Positions 1 through 7,375 of a DNA stretch of 36,587 nucleotides are shown piece after piece. The stretch comes from Syntrophomonas sp. UBA1368 (lineage in GTDB: Bacteria; Bacillota; Syntrophomonadia; Syntrophomonadales; Syntrophomonadaceae), in NCBI GenBank assembly GCA_002305965.1, contig DBRM01000068.1, positions 1-36,587 on the forward strand, read 5' to 3'. Each line of letters opens with the position of its first letter. Position 1 is the stretch's first letter. The notes below the pieces were generated by a model, which was not told the origin of the DNA, did no database searches, and saw only the letters and a list, made by a program, of their open reading frames with translations. Made by a program: the position numbers and the translations under genes.

Positions 1-932
1 CCATGATCTTCATTCAGCTTGCAAGCTCTTTCCAATAAACGGGAATGCAGATAGAAAACATCTCCCGGATAAGCTTCACGACCGGGTGGACGGCGAAGCA
101 ACAGTGACATTTCACGATAAGCTACCGCATGTTTGGATAGATCATCGTAAATGATTAATACATCTGCTTTTTCACTTTCCATGAATTCTTCTGCCATAGC
201 GACACCAGCATAGGGTGCCATATAAAGCAGCGGTGCAGGTTCTGATGCTGTTGCTGCTACGATTATGGTATATTCCATAGCTCCCATTTCTTCCAGTTTC
301 GCAGCGATACCTGCTATGGTTGATTGCTTCTGACCTATACCAACATAGATACAGATCATATCTTTCTTTTCTCTCTGGTTGATTATGGCGTCAACAGCAA
401 TAGCTGTCTTTCCGGTCTGACGGTCACCAATGATAAGCTCACGCTGACCTCTGCCAATCGGGACCATGGAGTCAATAGCTTTTAATCCGGTCTGCATTGG
501 CGTGTTAACTGGAGAACGGGTTACAACCCCGGGAGCTACACGCTCGATTGCACGGAATGTATCGGTATTGATAGGACCTTTGCCATCTATCGGCTGACCC
601 AGTGCATTAACAACCCTGCCCAGCATGGCTTTACCAGCCGGAACTTCCATGATTCTGCCGGTTGCTTTGACAACATCGCCTTCTTTGATATGTGAATAAC
701 CGCCTAATAAAACTGCGCCTACATTATCTTCCTCGAGGTTAAGAACCATTCCGTAGGTTCCACCTGGAAACTCCAGTAGTTCGCCAGCCATGGCTCCCTG
801 TAATCCATACACACGCGCGATTCCGTCTCCAACGTATATAACAGAGCCAACATTACTGACTTCGACCTCGGATTGGTAGCGCTCGATTTGTTCTTTTAGA
901 ATAGCGCTAATCTCTTCCGGTCTAATACTCAT
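1..932 (-). CDS. atpA: F1 ATP synthase subunit alpha (partial, C-terminus off window)
   Basis: Alpha subunit of the F1 catalytic head, which binds regulatory nucleotide and alternates with beta. The frame is open to the left edge, so only about the first 310 residues are present. The start is ATG at 930-932 (MSIRPEEISAILKEQI), preceded by a GGGGTGAG-type site; an ATG just upstream is followed at once by TAA and cannot be used. The P-loop GDRQTGKT is near residue 170, and the GDGIARVYGL and VVNALGQPIDG stretches are typical of alpha. It is the last atp gene visible, 21 nt after atpH, in the usual H-A order; gamma, beta and epsilon should follow outside the window. Confidence 0.97.
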   Translation of the reverse strand, partial: MSIRPEEISAILKEQIERYQSEVEVSNVGSVIYVGDGIARVYGLQGAMAGELLEFPGGTYGMVLNLEEDNVGAVLLGGYSHIKEGDVVKATGRIMEVPAGKAMLGRVVNALGQPIDGKGPINTDTFRAIERVAPGVVTRSPVNTPMQTGLKAIDSMVPIGRGQRELIIGDRQTGKTAIAVDAIINQREKKDMICIYVGIGQKQSTIAGIAAKLEEMGAMEYTIIVAATASEPAPLLYMAPYAGVAMAEEFMESEKADVLIIYDDLSKHAVAYREMSLLLRRPPGREAYPGDVFYLHSRLLERACKLNEDH

Positions 933-953
933 TTACATGCTCACCCCTATCGC

Positions 954-1502
954 TTAACTTAACTTTGCTTGCATCAATTGCGTCTTTAGCATTTCCAGTT
1001 TCTTGGCAATGGTGCCATCCATTATCTGGTCACCTATGCGAATCTTGATTCCGCCTAATAACGAAGGGTCAACCGTCTGCTCCAGCTGTACCTTTTTGCC
1101 GGTTGATGCAGAAAGCTTTTCAGCCAGTGCTTTAACCTCAGCTTCCGATACCTCCTGGGCAGAAATAAGTTCTGCTTTGGTAACATTTTTCACTTCATCT
1201 GCCATGCTGTTATACTCTTCCAGGATTATTTCCAGATAAGCCTGGCGGCGTTTATCCAGTACCATCATCAGGAAGTTTAAGGAGGTAGAAGATATTTTGC
1301 CGCTGAATATCTTGGCGGCAATATCCTTTTTCTCCTTGGCAGGTATCAGTAAATGCCCAAAGTATTCCTTCAGGTTTTCCGTTTCATTGATCGTGTCAAC
1401 GATGACCTGCAGTTCCTGTTGAAACCGGTCGATGCTCTCCGTTTCCCGGCCAATGCTAAAGAATGCTTCAGCATAGCGCCTAGCGACGCTCTTGTTTAAC
1501 AT
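954..1502 (-). CDS. atpH: F1Fo ATP synthase subunit delta
   Basis: 182 residues, the normal length for delta (OSCP-type), the peripheral-stalk protein joining b to the top of alpha3beta3. The N-terminal helical bundle begins SVARRYAEAFF, and the C-terminal part holds the family signature VDPSLLGGIKIRIGD followed by DGTIAKKLEML. The ATG overlaps the atpF stop by seven bases (ATGTTAA), indicating translational coupling, and atpA follows after 21 nt. No unusual features. Confidence 0.96.
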   Translation of the reverse strand: MLNKSVARRYAEAFFSIGRETESIDRFQQELQVIVDTINETENLKEYFGHLLIPAKEKKDIAAKIFSGKISSTSLNFLMMVLDKRRQAYLEIILEEYNSMADEVKNVTKAELISAQEVSEAEVKALAEKLSASTGKKVQLEQTVDPSLLGGIKIRIGDQIMDGTIAKKLEMLKTQLMQAKLS

Positions 1503-2119
1503 AGCATATCTCCCGCTTCATTAACGAACTGGTCGACCATTTTTTTATGGTCTTCATCTGTAATAGCTCTTCCCAGTAGTTTTTCCGCAGCCATAATAGC
1601 CAGAACGGCAGAAGTATCTTTCAACTCTTTCTTGGCCTGTTCCGTTGCTGCTTCGATTTCTGCTTTCGCTTTCACTTTAAAGTTATCGGCTTCCTCATGG
1701 GCTTTGTTTATTATTTCTGTTTTTGCATCTTCCGCAGCTTTCGTCGCTCTGGCAACGATCTCCTGAGCTTCTTTGCGGGAATCTGCAAGATTAGCCTGGG
1801 TTTCTTTCTTCATTTGATCGATTTCGATTCTGACCTCTTCCGCATGCTTCAAGGAACTTTCTATCGTTGCAGCTCTCTGATCCATCATTGCGTTAATCGG
1901 ATTAAAAGCGAATTTGTATAATAAAGCCAGCAGTACAAAAAAGTTTACTGCTGTCCAACCTATAACAAATAAGTTCCCAAATGCAGGAGTCTGCCCTGGT
2001 GGTTGAGGGATCGCTGTTCCAGAGGCGTCTCCTGAAGCCATGCACAAGGTCGCAAACCCTAAGACCATGATTATCGTTAAAAGGAGGACCGATAAATGAA
2101 ATCTTTTATCCCTTATCAC
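1496..2119 (-). CDS. atpF: F1Fo ATP synthase subunit b with N-terminal signal-like segment
   Basis: Peripheral stalk subunit b, 207 residues from the chosen start. The open frame reaches back to 2242, but GTG at 2117-2119 is preceded by GGAGGT at 2129-2134 with nine bases between, while the upstream GTG has no ribosome binding site. The protein starts with a basic tip and a hydrophobic segment (about residues 8-27) ending in a possible signal-peptidase site, then a Pro/Gly-rich linker. The usual membrane helix follows (FVIGWTAVNFFVLLALLYKF), then a long Glu/Lys/Ala-rich helical dimerisation region. The extra N-terminal hydrophobic segment is longer than in textbook AtpF. It overlaps atpH by seven bases. 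Confidence 0.93.
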   Translation of the reverse strand: MIRDKRFHLSVLLLTIIMVLGFATLCMASGDASGTAIPQPPGQTPAFGNLFVIGWTAVNFFVLLALLYKFAFNPINAMMDQRAATIESSLKHAEEVRIEIDQMKKETQANLADSRKEAQEIVARATKAAEDAKTEIINKAHEEADNFKVKAKAEIEAATEQAKKELKDTSAVLAIMAAEKLLGRAITDEDHKKMVDQFVNEAGDMLC

Positions 2120-2158
2120 GGATGTGCTACCTCCAATCTTTACAACATATAGTATTGG

Positions 2159-2204
2159 GGGCGATAGGGCATGGTCTGCCGGTATGACAGGTGCCCTGTC
2201 GCCC
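2159..2204 (-). promoter_or_regulatory. Intercistronic hairpin between atpE and atpF
   Basis: Two 13-base arms, 2192-2204 and 2159-2171, pair over a 20-base loop. On the transcribed minus strand they give GGGCGACAGGGCA against TGCCCTATCGCCC, twelve pairs with one A-C mismatch in the middle. No U-run follows, so it is not an intrinsic terminator. It begins about 40 nt after the atpE stop and ends about 40 nt before the atpF start. An mRNA stability or processing element that uncouples the highly translated c subunit from b is the likely role, by inference. Confidence 0.6.
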
Positions 2205-2244
2205 ACAAATCTAAATCCAAGTGGTATCAGGTTGCTTTGCACGC

Positions 2245-2466
2245 TTATTCAACTTTACCTACTAACATAAAGGCAATAAGCAGACCATAAATAGTTAGAG
2301 TTTCAATAAAAGCCAGTGTAATAAAGAGAAGTGTTCTTACATCTCCTCCGACTTCAGGCTGCCGAGCAATGGCTTCAAAAGCTTTTCCTCCAGCAACACC
2401 CATTCCTATACCACCACCGATTCCGGCGATAGATACAGCTATACCTGCACCTAATGCTGCACCCAT
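2245..2466 (-). CDS. atpE: F1Fo ATP synthase subunit c
   Basis: Ring-forming proteolipid, 73 residues, two membrane helices joined by the polar loop ARQPE. The start is the ATG at 2464-2466, because GGAGGGG lies five bases upstream; the frame also runs eight codons further. Helix 2 carries the ion-binding Glu in FIETLTIYG. Compared with known Na+ c subunits, the Thr after the Glu and the Tyr five residues after it are present, but the helix-1 Gln is Met (GIGMGVAGG), so proton coupling is more likely. The b gene follows after an unusually long 125-nt gap containing a hairpin. Confidence 0.96.
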   Translation of the reverse strand: MGAALGAGIAVSIAGIGGGIGMGVAGGKAFEAIARQPEVGGDVRTLLFITLAFIETLTIYGLLIAFMLVGKVE

Positions 2467-2533
2467 TCTTTCCCCTCCTTTCTTTCCCAATGATATCCAT
2501 TGAGCAAAAATTTAATGATATGGTGAATTGTGT

Positions 2534-3217
2534 CTAATGACCTTCTCCAGTTGCCGCCGCTATGTAGCTAGCTGACAAAATCGTAAATACAATCGCCTGA
2601 ATTGCTCCCAAAAGCAAACTTAGCCCCATAATCGCTGCCGGAACAACAAATGGAGCCATAAATAAAAGATAAGCAATAACCATTTCTTCGCCAAAAATAT
2701 TCCCGAATAGACGGACTGTCAGGGAAAGCGGATGTGCCACTTCTTCAACCAGGTTTAGCGGAAGCATTGCCGGACTAGGACTGACAAAGTGTTTGAAGTG
2801 ATGTAAACCATTTTCCGAGATACCGGCTACATAAATAGAGAAAAAAGTAATAAGGGCTAATGTCATGGTAACGTTCCAGTTACTGGTCGGCGGTTGGAAA
2901 CCATCAATGGTGGCAGAGCCAGGAAGGAGTCCGCTATAATTGCTTACCAGAATAAACAAGAAAAAGGTAGTAAGTAAGGGAGCCCACTTTTTGGCGACGT
3001 GCGGTTTGTCCATCAGTTGAGTGAAGAATTCGTTGGCCCAGGTGATGATCATTTCAAAAGCATTTTGTAATCCACGAGGTATTTCCTGCATATTCCGGGT
3101 AGCAAAAAATGCTACTGTTCCTAATAAAGCTATTATGACCCATTGTGTCACTACCAAATGATCGACCGGAATCGGGCCAAGGTGAAACAGGACACCATCG
3201 TGCATACCAAATATCAT
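2534..3217 (-). CDS. atpB: F1Fo ATP synthase subunit a
   Basis: 227-residue membrane subunit that forms the ion half-channels against the c ring. The essential Arg is R169 in LSLTVRLFGN, followed by IFGEEMVIAYLLF, both family hallmarks. At least five hydrophobic helices are visible. The start ATG follows a GGAAGGGGGG site. It is separated from atpZ by about 140 nt where atpI would normally lie. Confidence 0.97.
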   Translation of the reverse strand: MIFGMHDGVLFHLGPIPVDHLVVTQWVIIALLGTVAFFATRNMQEIPRGLQNAFEMIITWANEFFTQLMDKPHVAKKWAPLLTTFFLFILVSNYSGLLPGSATIDGFQPPTSNWNVTMTLALITFFSIYVAGISENGLHHFKHFVSPSPAMLPLNLVEEVAHPLSLTVRLFGNIFGEEMVIAYLLFMAPFVVPAAIMGLSLLLGAIQAIVFTILSASYIAAATGEGH

Positions 3218-3296
3218 TCTCTTTTTCCCCCCTTCCTAATTTGGATTTTAACTATAGTTTCCGTCCAGCCCCTCCCCAAAGACTGCCCAAAAACTT

Positions 3297-3353
3297 TCAA
3301 CCAAAGTAATTGCTTTGGATGATTTCAAAAATTAAGATCGTTTGTTTGGCCAT
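3297..3353 (-). CDS. Possible 18-residue leader peptide in the atpI position
   Basis: A very short frame, MAKQTILIFEIIQSNYFG, starts at the ATG at 3351-3353. Its AGGAGGA ribosome binding site begins inside the atpZ stop codon, a textbook coupled start. The frame closes after 18 codons, about 80 nt before atpB. It could be a real peptide, a leader that loads ribosomes, or the decayed front of an atpI gene; the next bases in other frames do not read as AtpI. No homolog is recognised. Confidence 0.35.
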   Translation of the reverse strand: MAKQTILIFEIIQSNYFG

Positions 3354-3358
3354 TCCTC

Positions 3359-3580
3359 CTATTTCTTTTTATTATCACTGTTCATTCGTTCAAAAATTGT
3401 TTTAAAAGCAGTTGCCAAGCCTAACAAAAAACCTAACAAAGTCAGCCAAGGTTCGGTGTCAAATTTTCCGTCTAACCATTTCCCGGCAAAATACCCTACA
3501 GCTACTGCTGCGACAATGGTCGTCGTCAAATTCAAAGCATCACTTAAAGCTCGAGCCCAGTGTTTGTTTTGCTGAGGCAT
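3359..3580 (-). CDS. atpZ: AtpZ-like ATP synthase accessory membrane protein
   Basis: 73 residues with two hydrophobic helices (NLTTTIVAAVAVGYFAGKWLD and WLTLLGFLLGLATAF) and a charged tail, matching the small ATPase gene-1/AtpZ family found at the front of Firmicute atp operons. Members are proposed to help assemble the Fo part or to act in Mg2+/Ca2+ movement with AtpI. No full AtpI partner is visible. It is the first gene of the atp group; no strong promoter could be named in the 180 nt upstream. Confidence 0.8.
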   Translation of the reverse strand: MPQQNKHWARALSDALNLTTTIVAAVAVGYFAGKWLDGKFDTEPWLTLLGFLLGLATAFKTIFERMNSDNKKK

Positions 3581-3763
3581 TGATTCACCACTTTTAAAAA
3601 AATCTTTGGATACCTAGATTGGTATTCGTCATGAAAATCTAAAATCCTTTTTTAATCCAGCAAAAATACCCTTATGTACAATGAAAAAAATGGTTTGGAA
3701 ATTTCTTAATTTTCAGCATAATTATCTGCTTATTCCACCATGTCTTATAAAAGGCTCTTTGTT

Positions 3764-4081
3764 TTAAATATTTTGCGCCAGATAGCCTTTTCTTTCCAGC
3801 TTCTCCAAATGCTCTTTCAAAACAGAATCAATATCGATGCCATAATCTTGTTCCATTACAAACATCATTGTGATAGCAGTCTGAGCAACATCCAGCAGTT
3901 CTTTGGCGATTTCCTGGATTACTGTCTGTTCATCCAGTTTAACCTGTTCTCCGCTGAGACCACGGTATTTACCAATCGCCTGTGCCAGTTCTCCTGCTTC
4001 TTCCATAAGTTTTAACGCTGTGGATTCCAAATTGGGATTGAGACCATTTAGTCTTGGTAACTGCAATGTTTTCGTATCCAA
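3764..4081 (-). CDS. MazG-like nucleotide pyrophosphohydrolase
   Basis: 105-residue all-alpha NTP pyrophosphatase of the MazG/MazG-like type, which hydrolyses (d)NTPs to monophosphates in nucleotide-pool sanitation. The metal-binding pattern is visible as EEAGE (E27, E28, E31) and later E61-L-L-D64. The length fits single-domain members rather than full MazG. The start is TTG at 4079-4081 with GGTGA six bases upstream. It follows the dCMP deaminase gene by 28 nt, so both may act on the pyrimidine deoxynucleotide pool. The exact substrate is unknown. Confidence 0.8.
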   Translation of the reverse strand: MDTKTLQLPRLNGLNPNLESTALKLMEEAGELAQAIGKYRGLSGEQVKLDEQTVIQEIAKELLDVAQTAITMMFVMEQDYGIDIDSVLKEHLEKLERKGYLAQNI

Positions 4082-4109
4082 ATAATCACCTTCCCTTACC
4101 GGTTTGCAA

Positions 4110-4568
4110 TTACTCTTTCTTTCTTATTACCAGTTCTATACCTGCTTCCTGCATGAATTCCAGAGCTAAATCATCGATAAAATTCCCCCGGTGTACAACC
4201 TTTATAATGCCTGCATTGATAATCATCCTCGCGCAAATCAAACAGGGCTGATTTGTACAGTAGAGAACCGCACCCTTTGTTGATACTCCATAATAAGCGG
4301 CGTTAATAATTGCGTTTTGTTCAGCATGGACCCCCCGGCAAAGTTCATACCGCTGCCCGGAAGGGATACCCATCTTTTCACGCAGGCAGCCAATCTCCAG
4401 ACAATGGGCAATACTGCGCGGCGCTCCATTATATCCAGTAGCAATGATCCTTTCATCCCGAACCAATACTGCACCAACCTGGCGGCGCAGACAAGTAGAA
4501 CGGCTGGCAACAAGATCTGCTGCCTGCAGGAAATAATCTTCCCAGCTGGGCCTTATGATACTTTCCAT
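4110..4568 (-). CDS. comEB: Deoxycytidylate (dCMP) deaminase, ComEB type
   Basis: 152-residue zinc cytidine/deoxycytidylate deaminase that converts dCMP to dUMP for dTMP synthesis. Zinc and catalytic residues are H81-A-E83 and P108-C109-x-x-C112; the ATGYNGAPRS stretch is typical of dCMP deaminases. Start ATG after GAGG. It sits 18 nt after glyA, whose product makes methylene-THF for thymidylate synthase, giving a sensible dTMP grouping with the MazG-like enzyme downstream. Confidence 0.93.
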   Translation of the reverse strand: MESIIRPSWEDYFLQAADLVASRSTCLRRQVGAVLVRDERIIATGYNGAPRSIAHCLEIGCLREKMGIPSGQRYELCRGVHAEQNAIINAAYYGVSTKGAVLYCTNQPCLICARMIINAGIIKVVHRGNFIDDLALEFMQEAGIELVIRKKE

Positions 4569-4586
4569 GCTTTCCTCTTTCTAATT

Positions 4587-5834
4587 CTATTTATATAATG
4601 GATATTTATTACATAATTCCACTACAATCTGCCGGGCATCATCCAGGGATTTGCCATCTTCCGGGTTTTTTAAAGCGCCAACGATGGCTTGGGCGACCAG
4701 TTTCATATCAGCTGTATTCAATCCCCGGGTTGTTACGGCCGGGGTACCAATTCTTATTCCGCTTGTCACAGTTGGTTTTTCAGGATCGAAAGGAATCCCG
4801 TTTTTATTTACAGTTATATTGATTGATTCTAAAACCGCTTCAGCCTGCTTGCCATTTAATCCGCATGGTCTCACATCTACCAGCATAAGATGGTTATCTG
4901 TCCCGCCGGAAACCAGTCTTAGCCCTGAATCAGATAATGATGTTGACAGGACCTGCGCGTTATCATATACCGCTTTTTGATAGGCTTTAAATTCATTGGT
5001 TAAGGCTTCTTTGAAACAAACCGCCTTGGCAGCGATCACATGCATTAAGGGTCCTCCCTGGATGCCGGGAAAAACAGCTTTATCAATTTTCTGTGCCCAC
5101 TCTTCTTTGCACATGATTATGCCCCCTCTGGGCCCGCGCAGTGTTTTGTGCGTAGTGGTCGTAACGAAGTCCGCATAAGGTACGGGGCTGGGATGAAGCC
5201 CTGCTGCCACTAAGCCTGCGATATGGGCCATGTCTACAAAAAGCAGTGCCTTGACTTCATCAGCAATAGCACGGAATTTTTCAAAATCGATCCTTCGCGG
5301 ATACGCACTGGCTCCGGCTACGATCAATTTCGGTTTGATTTCCTGTGCCATTTTTGCTATCTTTTCATAATTCAGTACCTCTGAATTTGGGTCCACTTCA
5401 TATCCGGAAAAATTAAAATACTTACCGGAAATATTTACTTTGCTGCCATGGGTAAGATGACCTCCATGGCTCAGATTCATCCCCAGAACCGAATCTCCCG
5501 GCTGCAGACAGGCGAAATATACAGCTGTATTGGCTTGGGCTCCAGAGTGCGGCTGAACATTAACATGCTCGCAGCCAAATAACTCTTGCGCTCTTTGGAT
5601 CGCTAATGTTTCCACCACATCTACAAATTCACAACCGCCATAGTATCTGGCTCCGGGATATCCTTCCGCATATTTATTGGTCATAACAGAACCCTGTGCT
5701 GCCATAACGGCACGGGAAACAAAATTCTCTGAAGCGATCATTTCCAGTTTATTATGCTGTCTTTGTTCTTCACTGGCTATAGCTTCTGCTACTTCCGGAT
5801 CGATTGGCTGTACATATTTTTCTATATAGTCCAC
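4587..5834 (-). CDS. glyA: Serine hydroxymethyltransferase
   Basis: 415 residues, full length. PLP enzyme interconverting serine and glycine with transfer of a one-carbon unit to tetrahydrofolate. The PLP-binding lysine is K230 in TTTTHKTLRGPRGG; SENFVSRAV and the active-site NKYAEGYPGARYYGG motif are intact. Start GTG at 5832-5834, ten bases after GAGGAG. The rpiB stop is six bases upstream. Synteny with glyA ahead of atp in B. subtilis supports the name. Confidence 0.98.
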   Translation of the reverse strand: MDYIEKYVQPIDPEVAEAIASEEQRQHNKLEMIASENFVSRAVMAAQGSVMTNKYAEGYPGARYYGGCEFVDVVETLAIQRAQELFGCEHVNVQPHSGAQANTAVYFACLQPGDSVLGMNLSHGGHLTHGSKVNISGKYFNFSGYEVDPNSEVLNYEKIAKMAQEIKPKLIVAGASAYPRRIDFEKFRAIADEVKALLFVDMAHIAGLVAAGLHPSPVPYADFVTTTTHKTLRGPRGGIIMCKEEWAQKIDKAVFPGIQGGPLMHVIAAKAVCFKEALTNEFKAYQKAVYDNAQVLSTSLSDSGLRLVSGGTDNHLMLVDVRPCGLNGKQAEAVLESINITVNKNGIPFDPEKPTVTSGIRIGTPAVTTRGLNTADMKLVAQAIVGALKNPEDGKSLDDARQIVVELCNKYPLYK

Positions 5835-5840
5835 CTGACA

Positions 5841-6293
5841 CTAACTCCTCTCATAATACTTTTTTTCTATTTGCTTGATCTTTTCTACTCGATTGTGATG
5901 CCTGCCTGCTTCAAAATCTGTTTTTATAAAAACATCTACGATCTCCAGAGCATAACTGACAGCAGTAACACGGGATCCCAGAGCTAAAATATTTGCATCA
6001 TTATGCTGCCGGGCCAGACGGGCGGTGAACTCGTTGGTACAAAGCGCTGCCCGTATCCCATCGACTTTATTCGCGGCGATGGATATTCCAATACCAGTAC
6101 CGCAAATCAATATGCCGGGAATGTTCTGTTTAAGTACTTCACAGGTTACTTGCTCAGCAATATCAGGATAATCGACAGAGTCAGTTGTATGTGTCCCGCA
6201 GTCGATGACTTCATATCCAAGTTTCCGTAAGAAAATGCTGATTTCCCGTTTCATTTCTACACCGGCATGATCACTGCCGATCACGATTTTCAA
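5841..6293 (-). CDS. rpiB: Ribose-5-phosphate isomerase B
   Basis: RpiB/LacA/LacB family isomerase interconverting ribose 5-phosphate and ribulose 5-phosphate. From TTG at 6291-6293 it gives 150 residues beginning KIVIGSDHAGVEMK, the standard start; GAGGTG lies seven bases upstream, so the longer frame back to another TTG at 6308 is not favoured. The active-site cysteine region GTHTTDSVDYPD and LICGTGIGISIAANK are intact. It lies between ywlE and glyA, as in B. subtilis. Confidence 0.95.
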   Translation of the reverse strand: MKIVIGSDHAGVEMKREISIFLRKLGYEVIDCGTHTTDSVDYPDIAEQVTCEVLKQNIPGILICGTGIGISIAANKVDGIRAALCTNEFTARLARQHNDANILALGSRVTAVSYALEIVDVFIKTDFEAGRHHNRVEKIKQIEKKYYERS

Positions 6294-6329
6294 TTTGGCA
6301 CACCTCAATTGCAGAGTATTTTTTGGTTT

Positions 6330-6776
6330 TTATAGGAAGTTCATTACCACCGTTAAAATTTCCTTTAATTGCTGAACGCTCTTTCTGTAAGCTTCCAGGC
6401 CTAATCCGTATGGATCTTCTATATCCAGCTCTGGCTGCCCGATAAATTCCCCTAAAGTAAAAATCTGATGTTTTTTTTGCGGAAATAATCCGGTCAAGAA
6501 ACGCCGGTGTTCTCTGGTCATGGCAAGAATCAAATCGGCTTCGGTCATCAATTCTTCATTCACTACCTGGCTGGTATGTGTGGATATATCCATACCCATT
6601 TCCTGCATTACAATTTGCGCGGCTTCAGAGGCAGGCAGACCGTTGGTGGTATATAATCCTGCCGATTCCACAGCTATGTTGTGGATATTGGCATTTTTCA
6701 ACAGCTGCTCCATGATGATTTTGGCCATAGGACTCCGACAAGTATTACCTGAGCACACCAGTAATATCTTCTTCAC
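6330..6776 (-). CDS. ywlE: Low-molecular-weight phosphatase, probable protein-arginine phosphatase (YwlE type)
   Basis: 148 residues. The CX5R loop is C8-S-G-N-T12-C-R14-S and the general acid is D121 in EDPYG. In this family a Thr at the position of T12, rather than Ile, is the feature that marks YwlE-type phosphoarginine phosphatases against tyrosine phosphatases, so arginine specificity is likely. The partner kinase McsB is not in the window. GTG start overlaps the mntP stop by four bases (GTGA). The mntP-ywlE-rpiB order matches B. subtilis. Confidence 0.9.
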   Translation of the reverse strand: MKKILLVCSGNTCRSPMAKIIMEQLLKNANIHNIAVESAGLYTTNGLPASEAAQIVMQEMGMDISTHTSQVVNEELMTEADLILAMTREHRRFLTGLFPQKKHQIFTLGEFIGQPELDIEDPYGLGLEAYRKSVQQLKEILTVVMNFL

Positions 6777-7372
6777 TGAATCCCCCCCTGGATAAGCATT
6801 TTAGCCGCCAGTACCAGCAAGATAACCCCTCCTGCAATTTGCGCATAATTGCCAGCAACGCGGCTAAATAACCTTCCCCCAAAAAAGCCTGTCAGGGTCA
6901 TGACTCCTGCAATGGTCCCTATAATGAGACATGTCAACAGGATTGACACCCTTAAAGTACCTAAACCGAATCCTACTGTCAAGGCATCGATGCTGACTAA
7001 AAATCCTAACAGAAGTATTTCTTTCAATTTAATAACTTTTTGGGCCGTAGGTTCAAGGACACTGCGTACTTCAGCGAAAGTTACCGTCTTGGTTTTGATC
7101 GCTTGGTAGCCTTTTATCAGCATTTCCAGCCCAATGTAGGCAAGAGCAGCTGCCCCCAAACGGGCTGCCCAGATTCCCAACAATTTTCCTGCTGCCATCC
7201 CTATGTTAAGTCCGATCAACGGCATTAAAATGTGATATATTGTGATGGTTCCGGTGAGTTTTAAAGCACTAGCTCTGGATATTCCTCGCAGGCCGTAGCC
7301 TAATGCGAGAGAAAATGCATCTAATCCCAGAACGATCGCCACAAATACGACGGTGATCAGCTGCTCAAACAT
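6773..7372 (-). CDS. mntP: Manganese efflux pump MntP (YwlD-like)
   Basis: 199-residue polytopic membrane protein with six hydrophobic helices, the DUF204/MntP family that exports Mn2+. It shows two-fold repeat symmetry: LGLDAFSLALGYG near the N-terminus and VSIDALTVGFGLG in the middle, each with the membrane Asp needed for Mn2+ transport in the family. ATG start. No Mn riboswitch was seen upstream; it is embedded between sua5 and ywlE and presumably read with them. Confidence 0.9.
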   Translation of the reverse strand: MFEQLITVVFVAIVLGLDAFSLALGYGLRGISRASALKLTGTITIYHILMPLIGLNIGMAAGKLLGIWAARLGAAALAYIGLEMLIKGYQAIKTKTVTFAEVRSVLEPTAQKVIKLKEILLLGFLVSIDALTVGFGLGTLRVSILLTCLIIGTIAGVMTLTGFFGGRLFSRVAGNYAQIAGGVILLVLAAKMLIQGGIQ

Positions 7373-7375
7373 AGT

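Noticed and set aside
2120..2242. 41-codon N-terminal extension of AtpF
   Set aside because: No ribosome site at the upstream GTG, the region holds the hairpin, and GGAGGT precedes the internal GTG at 2119.
3581..3763. Promoter of the atp operon
   Set aside because: Only weak -35/-10 matches (such as TTGCTG with TAGATT) and a five-pair hairpin; not good enough to annotate.
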